A DNA stretch of 64,000 nt from Gracilibacillus orientalis (GCF_900114645.1 NZ_FOTR01000010.1:62001-126000); one strand, 5' to 3'. Positions 48,703-58,047 are shown, counted from the first letter of the stretch. Translations and numbers: made by a program. The notes: generated by a model not told the origin, from the letters alone.

Positions 48703-48735
48703 AAATAATCACTGTTTCTTTTACAGTGATTATTT
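48703..48735 (-). terminator. Terminator of fliST
   Basis: AATAATCACTGT / ACAGTGATTATT hairpin; the fliT stop codon lies within the stem. A T-rich tail follows on the minus strand. Confidence 0.85.
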
Positions 48736-49083
48736 CTTCGAATCTAAAAATCTGCCATCATAGCTTGCGACATTTTTATATGGATTTAAATATGAATGAT
48801 TAGAGCGTGGCTGTTTCTTCGCATTACGCATATCTTTTTTTATATGCTGAAATACTTTTTTTAATTGTTGATCTAGCTGCTGGTCAAGCTCAAGGACTTT
48901 ATTCCCTAGTACTTGTTCTTCAGAAGAAAAAGGAGGCTTTATTTCTTTAGTTAAAGGTTCTCGTTCTTCTAGTAATTGATTTATTTTTTCAATCGCTCTT
49001 TCCCGTTCATCATTTTTAAAAGGTTGTTCTAGTAATTGTAGCATCATTTTTGTTTTTTGAAAATATTGTTTAAGTGCTTCCAT
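48730..49083 (-). CDS. fliT: Flagellar protein FliT (export chaperone-like)
   Basis: 117-residue, mostly helical, charged protein without a strong signature; identification rests on size and on its place directly after fliS, as in Bacillus. FliT chaperones the filament-cap protein FliD. Its ATG overlaps the fliS stop (TGATG), so translation is coupled. Confidence 0.75.
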   Translation of the reverse strand: MEALKQYFQKTKMMLQLLEQPFKNDERERAIEKINQLLEEREPLTKEIKPPFSSEEQVLGNKVLELDQQLDQQLKKVFQHIKKDMRNAKKQPRSNHSYLNPYKNVASYDGRFLDSKK

Positions 49084-49481
49084 CAGGCATTAACACCTTG
49101 ACCATGCTGACGAATACGCTCCTGCTTGATCACATCTTTCCATGTATCACGGAAATTCTCGATAATTTCTCGTGCCTGTTCTAATTGATCCAGATCGCTT
49201 TTTATATTGGCTTGTGTTAACGCATGATAAACAAAATCATATAAGGGCATCATTTCTTTTGCTATTGGGGCTTCCTGGTCTAAAGTCACCATTAATTCAC
49301 GAATAATATCTTGTGTTTTTTGGATCATTTCATTTTTTGTTTGATGATCTTTTTCTTCAATAGCCTTCTTTGCCCGCTTGATAAATTTTAAACATCCATT
49401 GTATAACATCAATGTTAATTCTCCTGGTGATGCCGTGTTAACTGAATTGTTCTGGTATGCTTCGTATTGTTGGTAAGCCAT
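49083..49481 (-). CDS. fliS: Flagellin export chaperone FliS
   Basis: 132 residues with the characteristic N-terminus (AYQQYEAYQNNSVNTASPGEL) and LMLYNGCLKFIKRAK motif. FliS binds the flagellin C-terminus and prevents early polymerisation. Lies 28 nt after flaG. Confidence 0.96.
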   Translation of the reverse strand: MAYQQYEAYQNNSVNTASPGELTLMLYNGCLKFIKRAKKAIEEKDHQTKNEMIQKTQDIIRELMVTLDQEAPIAKEMMPLYDFVYHALTQANIKSDLDQLEQAREIIENFRDTWKDVIKQERIRQHGQGVNA

Positions 49482-49509
49482 AAAACGTACGCTCCTCTAT
49501 TCATTGTTA

Positions 49510-49860
49510 CTATATTTTTTCGTCAACGATAAATCCCATTAATTCTGCCATCGATGCATAAACATCGAGCATTTTCTTTGGCGGAATTTCTTTAACGACT
49601 TCATCAGTATTTTGATCTACAATCGTTACATAATAGCGATCTAATTTATCATGTAATTCATAACGAATACTGGTGTTGGAAGGCTCTAAAAAGGAATTAA
49701 GTCCTTCTACCATACTTTGTAATTGATCTTTATTTAATTCAACGTTCCCGTTCAATAATTGCTGTTCTGTTTGTTCATGGTTATGGGATTGCTCTCTTGT
49801 TGATGTGGATTCTGTCGGTTGCACGGGTTGAGATCCAGTGATCATTTTACCAACTTCCAT
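49510..49860 (-). CDS. flaG: FlaG-family flagellar protein
   Basis: 116-120 residues: a variable Gln/Glu/Ser-rich N-terminus and the conserved FlaG domain (SIRYELHDKLDRYYVTIVDQ, VVKEIPPKKMLDVYASM). Thought to affect filament length. Two ATGs are possible: 49872, directly abutting GGGAG, or 49860, 12 nt after it; I list the latter. In B. subtilis fliD lies between flaG and fliS; here fliD is 12 kb away. Confidence 0.88.
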   Translation of the reverse strand: MEVGKMITGSQPVQPTESTSTREQSHNHEQTEQQLLNGNVELNKDQLQSMVEGLNSFLEPSNTSIRYELHDKLDRYYVTIVDQNTDEVVKEIPPKKMLDVYASMAELMGFIVDEKI

Positions 49861-50032
49861 GACAATTTTCATCTCCCTTATTCAATTGTTTCTATTAATA
49901 TCGGTATTTTCTATAAAAAGGTTTAGCATTTTCTTGATTTTCTTTGGTAAAAGTACTCTCCACTTAGATTCCTTTTCGCCCCTATTAACCTTTGATATCA
50001 ATGTTATTACCAAATTTAGGTTAATGAAATAA

Positions 50033-50061
50033 AAATAACCACCATTATCAGGCGGTTATTT
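50033..50061 (-). terminator. Terminator of the moxR-DUF58-DUF4129 operon
   Basis: AAATAACC(A)CC / GG(C)GGTTATTT stem with one wobble, spanning the stop of the DUF4129 gene; T-rich on the minus side. Confidence 0.75.
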
Positions 50062-51366
50062 CTGATTCATCTGATTCCATATGTCGTTTAGTTTGCTCTC
50101 ATAGTCACTATTAAAGTGTTGATTGCCATAACGGATATCGTCATACCATCTTTCTAATTGGGCGAATCGTTGATTTTTTTCTGTTAATGCCAATACTTCA
50201 TGTGCGGTAAGGGATTTGCGCCATTTTTCTTGTTTTTTGATATCGCGGGCAATTCGACGATAAAGAAAACGCACTTTTTCTTCGCTTGTTAATCGTTCGA
50301 ATTTCGGTTTCTTTCTTGTTATATGACGAAAAGTTTCACTGATTTTTTCCTGATTTTCCTTTCGCCATTTCTTCCAGTCAAAAAGACTCTCCTTCTCATC
50401 TTCATAGTCTGTCGTTGTTTCGGCTAGATGTTTCTTTCCGAAAACCTGTTGAATCACATTCCATAATGACTTTACTGCTTGAATAATCAATCTGCGGAAC
50501 TTCTTAAATAAGATCGCAATGAACAGAATAAAGAGAATAACGATAAGAACAAATCCCATGATATAAGTTAAAGTCTCCATCAACTCTCCAAACCAGGATG
50601 TCTCCTGCTCTTCTGCCGGTGGAAGTCCAGACATGTCATTTGAAGGTGGCTGTTCTTCCACCATTTCTTCATCATTTTCAGATAAACTAACAAGCCATAT
50701 TACCGATTGAATAATGGAACGCACACCATGGTAGAGAGCTGATTGTACCACCTGGAAATTCGTAATCGCAAAAACAACAAGCAGGGTTAAGATTAAATAC
50801 ACCCGATTTAATCTAGTAATCTCTGGGCCAATTCTCTTTTTGTCTTTTGCTAGTGATTCTTTTTGTAAATGCTCGCGATTGGTGATGAATAACATAATAA
50901 TGATAAACAAAAAGCCCAAATAACTAATCCAATTTTGATATCCTGTCAGCGAATCAAAATTGATAAAAACGAGGTAACCAACGAAATAAATGGGCATACT
51001 GAAAGCCCAAAAAACCCGACTTGGTAAAATATCCTGCCATTCATTTTCTGCATGTTGAATTCCCCGATAAGAAACGATCAAACTGAAAATCAATCCCGGA
51101 ATCAATGCCCAGATATCTGGTGAAACAACTAAGCTTACCGTGATAGTGATTATAATTGCACTAATGAGCACCTTCCAGCGATTGACCAACCAACAACGGC
51201 TAAAGTATGAAACAGTAAATAAAACAAGTAACGACAGAAACCAGTAATACAAAGCAGGTTCACCAAAAGTAATAACCCCTATCAGTAAGAAAACTGGGAA
51301 AAATCCAATAAACTCAATTATCCCGTGCCAAATCGATGAGAGATGCTGTTTCACTTTAGCTGGCAT
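50056..51366 (-). CDS. Multi-pass membrane protein with a DUF4129-like tail
   Basis: 436 residues: about eight helices in the first 215 residues, an acidic extracytoplasmic loop (ENDEEMVEEQPPSND), another helix near 245-270, and a cytoplasmic C-terminus with RFLYRRIARDIKKQ and SLTAHEVLAL, typical of DUF4129. Operons of this kind often end in a transglutaminase-like protein; I see no transglutaminase Cys-His-Asp core here. Start MPAKVKQHLSS is set by AAGGGGGC 8 nt upstream, overlapping the DUF58 gene by 11 nt. Confidence 0.8.
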   Translation of the reverse strand: MPAKVKQHLSSIWHGIIEFIGFFPVFLLIGVITFGEPALYYWFLSLLVLFTVSYFSRCWLVNRWKVLISAIIITITVSLVVSPDIWALIPGLIFSLIVSYRGIQHAENEWQDILPSRVFWAFSMPIYFVGYLVFINFDSLTGYQNWISYLGFLFIIIMLFITNREHLQKESLAKDKKRIGPEITRLNRVYLILTLLVVFAITNFQVVQSALYHGVRSIIQSVIWLVSLSENDEEMVEEQPPSNDMSGLPPAEEQETSWFGELMETLTYIMGFVLIVILFILFIAILFKKFRRLIIQAVKSLWNVIQQVFGKKHLAETTTDYEDEKESLFDWKKWRKENQEKISETFRHITRKKPKFERLTSEEKVRFLYRRIARDIKKQEKWRKSLTAHEVLALTEKNQRFAQLERWYDDIRYGNQHFNSDYESKLNDIWNQMNQK

Positions 51367-52480
51367 GGGCTTTTGCCCCCTTTTCCTTTGCGTCCCCAAT
51401 CACGACTACCTCTACTGCATTGCCAAGGCTTTCAAGATACGCTATTTGCTTTTCCATCTTTTCAGTTACTTTAACAGCAAAAATAATTATATCTGTTTTA
51501 GTTAAACCTTGATCAATATCTTCCTGTAAAAAGGCTCGGAAATTTCTACTCCGATCCATCTTCACTTTTGCGATGGCATCAAGAATATAAGCAAATTGCT
51601 GACCACTGTTGGATGGTTCCACACGAATAGATGGTTTTATCCGATCGGTTGTATTAGTGAATGGCTCAACAAAGTAGCCATTGCAGCCAAAACCGGTAGA
51701 AATCCCCTGTTCTATCGCATAGTTCGCTAAGGAAGCAGCATACGATAATCCTTTTTCAATCACATCTGGCTGTTCAATCGGCATCCGGATATCTTCGTTC
51801 GTGTCAAAATTAACATAAATCATTAAATGGTGGTCAGCTGTAAAATCCTTTTTGTTAATTTGCAATGATTGCGTTCTTGCTGTGGCTTTCCAGTTGATTG
51901 AATTAAGTGGGTCACCTTGTTGGTATTCTCTGATCCCCGCTTGTAAAAATGGATCCTCTACAATCCATCTTTTTACAGTAATATCTCCCAACCAACTATG
52001 CGATGGCAAAGGAATATCATCGATCGGTACCAGATTCGGGTAAACGGTTATTGCTGTACTTGCCTCAAAGGAATGAAACACCTCGGAAAAACCGACACCA
52101 TCCCCCGTAGTAACTGAAACCGTGTTCAACGGATAATAACCTCGTTTAGTCCCGATTAATTGGTGTCGACGCGTTATCTTTTGGTATGGTAACAGACTAA
52201 AGAGTGTACGGTGAAACATGTCTCCTTCTTTCTGCTGTTTCTCTTTTTCCGATTGGGTGATTAGATAGGGACTCATTTTGGACTCTAAGCGGATCCACGG
52301 GATAGGTAACAGTTTTTTGTTGATAATTTCATCAACCATCTCAATTGTTTCTCCTTCAAAAACCGCATCCTGTTTAAAAGCACGCTTATAGGAAATCCCC
52401 TTTAATCCGATCTTACTATAAAGCATTCCCTGTAATAATATAATGATTAATAGTACTACAATGACCCAGGCGATATTCAT
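51356..52480 (-). CDS. DUF58 domain-containing membrane protein
   Basis: 374 residues: N-terminal membrane helix (residues 2-20), a beta-rich region, and the DUF58 core with the signature YQQGDPLNSINWKATART. DUF58 proteins pair with MoxR ATPases, possibly as von Willebrand A-like assembly factors. Overlaps moxR by ATGA. Confidence 0.92.
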   Translation of the reverse strand: MNIAWVIVVLLIIILLQGMLYSKIGLKGISYKRAFKQDAVFEGETIEMVDEIINKKLLPIPWIRLESKMSPYLITQSEKEKQQKEGDMFHRTLFSLLPYQKITRRHQLIGTKRGYYPLNTVSVTTGDGVGFSEVFHSFEASTAITVYPNLVPIDDIPLPSHSWLGDITVKRWIVEDPFLQAGIREYQQGDPLNSINWKATARTQSLQINKKDFTADHHLMIYVNFDTNEDIRMPIEQPDVIEKGLSYAASLANYAIEQGISTGFGCNGYFVEPFTNTTDRIKPSIRVEPSNSGQQFAYILDAIAKVKMDRSRNFRAFLQEDIDQGLTKTDIIIFAVKVTEKMEKQIAYLESLGNAVEVVVIGDAKEKGAKAHAS

Positions 52481-53445
52481 TCTTGAACCAGTTCCTTCTC
52501 AGATTCTGTTGGAACAGGGACTTGACGTAAAATGTCATGTAGTACACCATCTACTTCACCTTGTTTAACGCCAATTCTTTGAGCAAGGACAATACGATGA
52601 CCTAGTACAGGCTTTGCCATTTTCTTAATATCATCGGGAATGACATAGGTTCTTCCTTGTAACAAAGCATATACCTGTACAGCTTTCAATAATGCTTGAC
52701 TTCCACGCGGACTAACACCCAGTGCTACACTATCATGATCACGTGTTTGTTCGACTACATCGATCAAATATCCAAGTACATCTTCGTTAACATCAACATT
52801 ACTGTAAACTTGTTGCATCTTAACAATCTCATCAACGGTAATAATCGACTGCAATGCCTCTAACGGATTCTCTGCCTTGAATCGCTTCAGAATTTCCAGA
52901 CCTTCCTCACGACTCGGGTATCCCATATTTATTTTTAATAAAAAGCGGTCTAATTGTGCCTCTGGTAAAGGGAAGGTACCTTGACTTTCGATCGGATTCT
53001 GTGTGGCGATAACTAAGAAAGGCTTTGCGAGAGTATGCGTATTTCCGTCAATCGTAACCTGACGTTCTTCCATGCTTTCCAGTAAACTGGACTGCGTTCT
53101 TGGTGTCGCACGGTTAATTTCATCTGCTAACAATATATTGGTAAAAATCGGGCCCGGACGGAATTCAAACTCTGCTTTTTGCTGGCTGTAAAAATGGATA
53201 CCTGTTATATCAGTAGGCAGTAAATCCGGCGTAAATTGAATCCTCTTAAAATCTCCCGCAAGTGACTTTGCCAATGATTTGGCCATCAACGTTTTTCCTG
53301 TTCCAGGTACATCCTCCAATAGCACATGACCAGAAGAAATCATCGCCACTAACAAAAGATCAATCGTTTCTCCCTGACCTACTAAAACTTGATTAACATT
53401 CGCTTTTATTTTGCTCGTTATCTCTTGAATTTCCGTTAATTCCAT
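52477..53445 (-). CDS. MoxR-family AAA+ ATPase
   Basis: 322 residues. Walker A EDVPGTGKTLMA, Walker B LLADEINRATPRTQSSLLE, sensor 1 VIATQNPIESQGTFPLPEAQ, arginine finger region LDRFLLK. A chaperone-like ATPase acting on client proteins, probably through the DUF58 partner. ATG at 53445; an adjacent TTG at 53448 is equally possible given AGGGG upstream. Confidence 0.93.
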   Translation of the reverse strand: MELTEIQEITSKIKANVNQVLVGQGETIDLLLVAMISSGHVLLEDVPGTGKTLMAKSLAKSLAGDFKRIQFTPDLLPTDITGIHFYSQQKAEFEFRPGPIFTNILLADEINRATPRTQSSLLESMEERQVTIDGNTHTLAKPFLVIATQNPIESQGTFPLPEAQLDRFLLKINMGYPSREEGLEILKRFKAENPLEALQSIITVDEIVKMQQVYSNVDVNEDVLGYLIDVVEQTRDHDSVALGVSPRGSQALLKAVQVYALLQGRTYVIPDDIKKMAKPVLGHRIVLAQRIGVKQGEVDGVLHDILRQVPVPTESEKELVQE

Positions 53446-53692
53446 CAATTAAAATCCCCTTTACGTAATGTTTGCGCTTACAACACGGTATGTTATATTT
53501 ATAACATTTCTTTATATATTAGGCAAAAAATTTCCATTATATTTTCAGAAAAATCAAACATTCGATTTTATCAAGATTTTTTATGGTTTTGTATAGTTTT
53601 ATCGCACTAATTTTGGTAGTCTAATTATAGAAAAGATTGGGAAACTATCTTTAATGAATATTGATTTTACGATAGACAGGGGTTTTGAAAAG

Positions 53693-54754
53693 ATGAAAAG
53701 GGTTGTTTTAATCGGTGGAGGGTACGGAGGAATGAACGCCTTACACCAATTAATTGATAATGGGATACCAAATGATGTGCAAATCACGGTGATTGATCGT
53801 AACCCGTATCATTCATTGAAAACGGAATTTTATGCCATTTTAGCAGGTACGAAATCAGACAAGGAAGTCCGGATTGACTTCCCTGTTCATGAACAAATTT
53901 CATACATATTTGGTGAAGTTGTCGAAATTAACACGGAAACAGAACACATTCGCATGAAAGATAATGAAGTACCTGTCGAATATGACTTTCTATTAATTGG
54001 CTTAGGTTGTGAGGATAATTATCACGGCATTCAAGGTGCAATGGAATATACGGAAAGTGTGCAAACGATCACTAAAGCACGCCAGGCAAGCATCAAGATC
54101 AACTGTTTGCCAGCATATAGTCAAGTATCTGTTGTTGGTGCGGGTTTAAGTGGTATTGAAGTAGCATCTGAAATCAGAGAAAGCAGACCTGATTTGAATA
54201 TTCGCTTATTAGATCGCGGTTCCTCTGTTTTGTCAGCTTTCGATGAAAAAATTCAATCATATGTAGAAGATTGGTTCAACAAAAATGAAGTGAAAATTTT
54301 GCATCACAGTAATGTAGAATTAGTTGCTGAAGGCATCTTCTATAATAATGGTGAGGGTATTGAAAGTGATGTAATCATTTGGACAGCTGGGGTACGACCA
54401 AATTATTTAGTACGTAGTCTCCCCTTTGAAAAAGATCGTCAGGAAAAAATTATCGTGAATGAATTTTATCAAGTCCCTTCCAACCCTAATGTATTTGTTG
54501 TTGGTGACTGTGTTGCCTCTGAGCATTCACCAAGTGCTCAGCTTGCAGGGGTTCAAGGGGAACAAATCGGTGATATTCTCGCTGACGTGTTAAATGGAAA
54601 AGAAGCTCGTAAACCAGGAGATATTAAGCTTAAAGGCCAACTCGGTTCCCTTGGTAAATCAGACGGATTCGGTAATATGTACCGTAAGCCCGTAACAGGC
54701 CTTTTGCCACGTTTGGCGAAATCCGGTGTACTTTGGTTGAATAAACGACATTAA
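53693..54754 (+). CDS. NAD(P)/FAD-dependent oxidoreductase, YutJ/type-II NADH dehydrogenase-like
   Basis: 353 residues. N-terminal FAD Rossmann motif VVLIGGGYGGMNAL, second nucleotide-binding GAGLSGIEVASE near residue 155, and the C-terminal FAD motif NVFVVGDC. Resembles B. subtilis YutJ rather than Ndh in length. Probably transfers electrons from NAD(P)H to membrane quinone. The start at MKRVVLIGG fits the Rossmann strand; an upstream in-frame ATG (53654) would add an unsupported extension. Divergent from moxR. Confidence 0.88.
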   Translation: MKRVVLIGGGYGGMNALHQLIDNGIPNDVQITVIDRNPYHSLKTEFYAILAGTKSDKEVRIDFPVHEQISYIFGEVVEINTETEHIRMKDNEVPVEYDFLLIGLGCEDNYHGIQGAMEYTESVQTITKARQASIKINCLPAYSQVSVVGAGLSGIEVASEIRESRPDLNIRLLDRGSSVLSAFDEKIQSYVEDWFNKNEVKILHHSNVELVAEGIFYNNGEGIESDVIIWTAGVRPNYLVRSLPFEKDRQEKIIVNEFYQVPSNPNVFVVGDCVASEHSPSAQLAGVQGEQIGDILADVLNGKEARKPGDIKLKGQLGSLGKSDGFGNMYRKPVTGLLPRLAKSGVLWLNKRH

Positions 54755-54767
54755 ATTAGATAAGGTC

Positions 54768-54805
54768 AAATAAGCAGACATGTTATATAGCATGTCTGTT
54801 TATTT
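54768..54805 (+). terminator. Terminator of the NADH dehydrogenase-like gene
   Basis: AAATAAGCAGACATG / CATGTCTGTTTATTT stem with one wobble and an 8-nt loop. Confidence 0.8.
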
Positions 54806-54814
54806 GACTCAACT

Positions 54815-54984
54815 GTTCTTTACGGAGAACAAAAAAGATCAAGAACTTTTGAAATTTGTTGAAATCTAAAGGAATTTAAATCTTATGTTCTTTATAACGA
54901 TCAAAAAGGCTGAATTCACCGTTTTTTCGGACTTTTAAAAAAGTATATGTAGAGGTACAATACTATTAGTTCTTAATAAAGAAC
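54815..54984 (+). promoter_or_regulatory. SinR-type operator cluster and promoter of the tasA group
   Basis: SinR of B. subtilis binds GTTCTYT. Here GTTCTTT occurs at 54815-54821 (with AGAAC at 54826-54830, an inverted pair) and at 54887-54893, and a perfect palindrome GTTCTT-AATA-AAGAAC lies at 54969-54984. A TACAAT -10 candidate at 54956-54961 places the transcription start at the palindrome. No sinR is in the window. Confidence 0.6.
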
Positions 54985-55008
54985 AAAAATGTTAAGGAGG
55001 AATTATTT

Positions 55009-55632
55009 ATGTCTTTAAAAAAGAAATTAGGTTTAGGCGTAGCATCAGCGGTACTAGGACTTACTTTAGTAGGAGGAGGTACATATGCATATTTCAATGA
55101 CACAGAGACTTCTACAAACACATTTGCAGCAGGAACATTGGATCTTACGTTGGACCCGGAAGTAATATTTAATGTAGATAACTTAAAACCCGGGGACTCA
55201 ATGAAGAGATACTTTGAAATGCAAAATACAGGTTCATTGGATATTGCAAGAGTGCTCTTGGATACTTCCTATAATGTATCAGATGCAAATGATAATAATG
55301 GTAATGAAGATTTAGGTGAGCACTTTGTTGTTAAATTCCTTAAAAACGAAGGACACCCAGAAAGTTGGTTAGATAATGATGAGTATACAGTAGTTGAAGA
55401 GATTTCCCTTGCTGATTTATCAACTATGACACCAGATGATTTAGCTGTAGAACTAGAAGATTTCTTATTCTGGGATTATGAAGAAGACGGTATTCCTGCT
55501 GGTGGAACTGATTACATGGCTGTAAAAATTGAATTTGTAGATAATGATGAAGATCAAAACATCTTCCAAGGTGACTCTTTAGAGCTTGAATGGCAATTCA
55601 CTGCTGAACAAGAAGAAGGAGAAAGAAGATAA
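55009..55632 (+). CDS. tasA: TasA/camelysin-family matrix fibre protein
   Basis: 207 residues: SipW-type signal (LGLGVASAVLGLTLVGGGTYA) followed by YFNDTETSTNTFAAGTLDLTL, the hallmark mature N-terminus of the TasA/CalY (M73) family. Forms extracellular amyloid-like fibres in biofilms. Strong RBS AAGGAGG. First gene of a tasA-tapA-sipW group, an order different from B. subtilis tapA-sipW-tasA. Confidence 0.9.
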   Translation: MSLKKKLGLGVASAVLGLTLVGGGTYAYFNDTETSTNTFAAGTLDLTLDPEVIFNVDNLKPGDSMKRYFEMQNTGSLDIARVLLDTSYNVSDANDNNGNEDLGEHFVVKFLKNEGHPESWLDNDEYTVVEEISLADLSTMTPDDLAVELEDFLFWDYEEDGIPAGGTDYMAVKIEFVDNDEDQNIFQGDSLELEWQFTAEQEEGERR

Positions 55633-55646
55633 GTTCCATTTTATAA

Positions 55647-55673
55647 GGAAAGGTGAGCAAGTCTCACCTTTCC
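55647..55673 (+). terminator. Hairpin between tasA and the tapA-like gene
   Basis: Perfect 11-bp stem GGAAAGGTGAG / CTCACCTTTCC with a T-rich but interrupted tail. Likely a partial terminator giving more tasA than downstream transcript. Confidence 0.7.
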
Positions 55674-55758
55674 AACTATTTATTTATTACCGTGAGTTTA
55701 TAACTAGTTTATGGGTTCACGAAAATATATAAATTTTTTCCAAGATGGAGGAATGACC

Positions 55759-56691
55759 ATGAGAAGTACAAGAATAGCCAAGTACGGAAAGAAGTATAAA
55801 AAGATAATGATTGCTGTGCAAATTTTGTTCATTTTATATGCCGCCTTAGTTTCTGTATCGCTACTCACCTCTAATACTAGTGCTTTTTTTAATAATACGA
55901 GAGCGGTCAGTGTTTCGATACCCACTGGATCGTGGTGGGACGGAAGTGACTTAACTTTTATTGGAAATGGTAATCAGAATTTAAATGATGCTTGTCCACC
56001 GGTAAAATTTTCAGTCGAGCTAAAAAACAATGGTTACAGCATGATTAGCTCAACGAATTATGAAGTCTTTTATATCGAAAACGGCAATCCGAAAAATGGC
56101 GAAAAAATTGCAGAAGGAACGATAGAACCTATTAAAGCTGGGGATGTTGCCACCCTATCTTATCAAGCCGAAGATGAAGGCTTTTATGCAGTTAAAGCCT
56201 TTCAACATCCAGAATATGAAGGGGAAGCAGAGAAAGTTATTTGGAGCGAAAAAATAAAGGTTAAATGTCCGAAGAAAGAGAAAAACATTGAAAAAGAGAA
56301 ACAATCTGATGATGTTGAACCATTAGAGCGTGAGGATTTAAATGAAGAACAAACAAAGCAACCAGAAAAAAAGAAAGAGGAATCAAAAGAAAATACCGAA
56401 GAACAGCAAGAACAAAAATCATCAGAAAAAGCTGAAGATGAAACAGATAAATCGTCTGAACAATCTGATAGTAAAAACGAACAAACGAACACGGAGCAAG
56501 AAAATAAACAAGAAAGTTCTAGTACAGCAAATAAGGAATCCCGTGAAGAGCCAAAAGTATCAGACAATGAAGAAACTGATGATGAACCAAAGCAATCAGA
56601 AAATAAACAAATTGAAAAAGATAACCCAGATGAACCTAAAAAACAAGAAATCTCTCCAACTGAAAAATTAAAAGAAGGTGAACAGGAATGA
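55759..56691 (+). CDS. tapA: TapA-like amyloid fibre anchoring/assembly protein
   Basis: 310 residues: basic N-terminus (RIAKYGKKYKK), signal helix to about residue 45, an exported domain with a TasA-like NNTRAVSVSI start and the SWWDGSDLTFIG segment, two Cys (in DACPPVKF and KVKCPKK), then a long Glu/Lys/Gln/Ser-rich disordered tail. The layout is that of TapA (YqxM). Start set by GGAGG 7 nt upstream. Overlaps sipW by 4 nt. Confidence 0.8.
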   Translation: MRSTRIAKYGKKYKKIMIAVQILFILYAALVSVSLLTSNTSAFFNNTRAVSVSIPTGSWWDGSDLTFIGNGNQNLNDACPPVKFSVELKNNGYSMISSTNYEVFYIENGNPKNGEKIAEGTIEPIKAGDVATLSYQAEDEGFYAVKAFQHPEYEGEAEKVIWSEKIKVKCPKKEKNIEKEKQSDDVEPLEREDLNEEQTKQPEKKKEESKENTEEQQEQKSSEKAEDETDKSSEQSDSKNEQTNTEQENKQESSSTANKESREEPKVSDNEETDDEPKQSENKQIEKDNPDEPKKQEISPTEKLKEGEQE

Positions 56692-57284
56692 AAAAAAGCA
56701 TATTTAAAAAGATGAGACGTTTGATTAGTTTGCTTATTACCACTCTACTATTAATTACGCTAGCATTGATGGTGTTTATCACTATCTCAACAAAAGCCTC
56801 AGATGGAGAACCGGAATTAATGGGATATCAATTTAAATCCGTGTTATCAGGGTCCATGGAACCCGATATTCAAACAGGATCCATTATTGCCGTAAAACCA
56901 GATGGAGACATGACACGATTTAAAGAAGGTGATGTCATTACCTTCATGAATGAAGATGAAAACTTAATTACCCACCGTGTTGCCAATGTCAATCAGAGTG
57001 GTGAGCATATCATGTATGAAACAAAAGGGGATAATAATAATGCAGTTGATCCATCCCCTGTTCTTTCAGATAATGTTGTGGCGGAATATGAAGGTTTCAC
57101 CATTCCCTACTTAGGATATATAGTCAATTTTGCACATTCGCAAACAGGCAGTGCTATTTTATTAATCCTACCCGGTATTTTATTACTAGGATACGCAGCG
57201 CTTACCATTTGGCAAGCGATATCCCAATTAGAAGTTAAACAAACCTCTGAATCTAAAGTTACGGATACGATTAAGCAAGAGTAA
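56688..57284 (+). CDS. sipW: ER-type signal peptidase I, SipW
   Basis: 198 residues: N-terminal helix (about 10-34), catalytic Ser in VLSGSMEPDI, His in place of Lys in ITHRVANV, KGDNN Asp region, and a C-terminal helix (about 155-178). The Ser-His pair marks the SipW/ER-type group that processes TasA and TapA. ATG overlaps the tapA stop. Confidence 0.95.
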   Translation: MKKSIFKKMRRLISLLITTLLLITLALMVFITISTKASDGEPELMGYQFKSVLSGSMEPDIQTGSIIAVKPDGDMTRFKEGDVITFMNEDENLITHRVANVNQSGEHIMYETKGDNNNAVDPSPVLSDNVVAEYEGFTIPYLGYIVNFAHSQTGSAILLILPGILLLGYAALTIWQAISQLEVKQTSESKVTDTIKQE

Positions 57285-57387
57285 TGAATTGATACTTACT
57301 ATATCGGTGTGGGGCTTACAGACGGTTAGCACCGTGATAAAATCCTATTCGAATTAAAGCAACTTCATGAAAGGTGGGTGAATAAAA

Positions 57388-58023
57388 TTGATAAAACCGA
57401 AAATGTTTTTCAGCACTATCCTACTGTTTTTTCTATTGTTTATTCCTATTCTACAAGCAGCAAATAACAATAATATTATTGACCTAAACGGTTCATTTAG
57501 TGAAAATGGCAATTTATTCGACCTGGATAACCTGAAGCCTGGAGATTGGGCTGAACGAGAAATCACTATTAGTAATCAAACGGACCATGATATTACCTAT
57601 GATATGGACCTTCGTCATTTGGACGGATCCGAAATGTTCTATCAGCAACTATCACTTGAAATAACAAAAGGTGATGATGTTTTATTTCATGATAAATTAT
57701 CCCAATTCACCTTAATGACCGATTTACCTTTACTAGCTAATAGTGAAGACAATATTGCTTTTTACCTAACCTTCCCTCCTGAATCAGGCAATGAATATCA
57801 AGGCTTAACAACAAACGCGGAAATTATCATTACAGCATATGATGACACGGAAACGGAAACTTCTACTTTTCCGATCTCTACTGACAGTCAATCAACGAGT
57901 GATTCGCTACTACCAAATACAGCTACTATTATGTTTAATGTCCTTTTAATTGGTTGTATTCTCTTATTAGCAGGTGCATTTGTCCTACTCTATCTCAAAC
58001 GAAATAAATCCGCTGAAGAATAG
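57388..58023 (+). CDS. LPNTA-motif surface protein with a TasA-like domain
   Basis: 211 residues: signal peptide (to about residue 25), a beta-sandwich-like domain with LFDLDNLKPGDWAEREITI, which matches the NVDNLKPGD region of the TasA-like protein, a Ser/Thr-rich spacer, and a sorting signal LLPNTA, hydrophobic helix and KRNKS tail. LPNTA is the motif used by class D sortases (for example B. anthracis SrtC). TTG start with GGTGGGTG 7 nt upstream. Likely a cell-wall-linked anchor or cap for the matrix fibre; no sortase gene is in the window. Confidence 0.8.
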   Translation: MIKPKMFFSTILLFFLLFIPILQAANNNNIIDLNGSFSENGNLFDLDNLKPGDWAEREITISNQTDHDITYDMDLRHLDGSEMFYQQLSLEITKGDDVLFHDKLSQFTLMTDLPLLANSEDNIAFYLTFPPESGNEYQGLTTNAEIIITAYDDTETETSTFPISTDSQSTSDSLLPNTATIMFNVLLIGCILLLAGAFVLLYLKRNKSAEE

Positions 58024-58047
58024 GTTCTAACACCTATTCTTTTTTTA
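58018..58047 (+). terminator. Terminator of the matrix group
   Basis: Perfect 8-bp stem GAATAGGT / ACCTATTC followed by T8. Confidence 0.9.

Noticed and set aside
56202-56671. Overlapping frames in the tapA-like tail
   Set aside because: They are out-of-frame readings of a Lys/Glu/Gln-rich low-complexity region.
57285-57387. Possible c-di-GMP riboswitch before the LPNTA gene, given the nearby EAL gene
   Set aside because: A weak CGGTG/CACCG pairing exists, but the conserved GEMM core sequences are absent.
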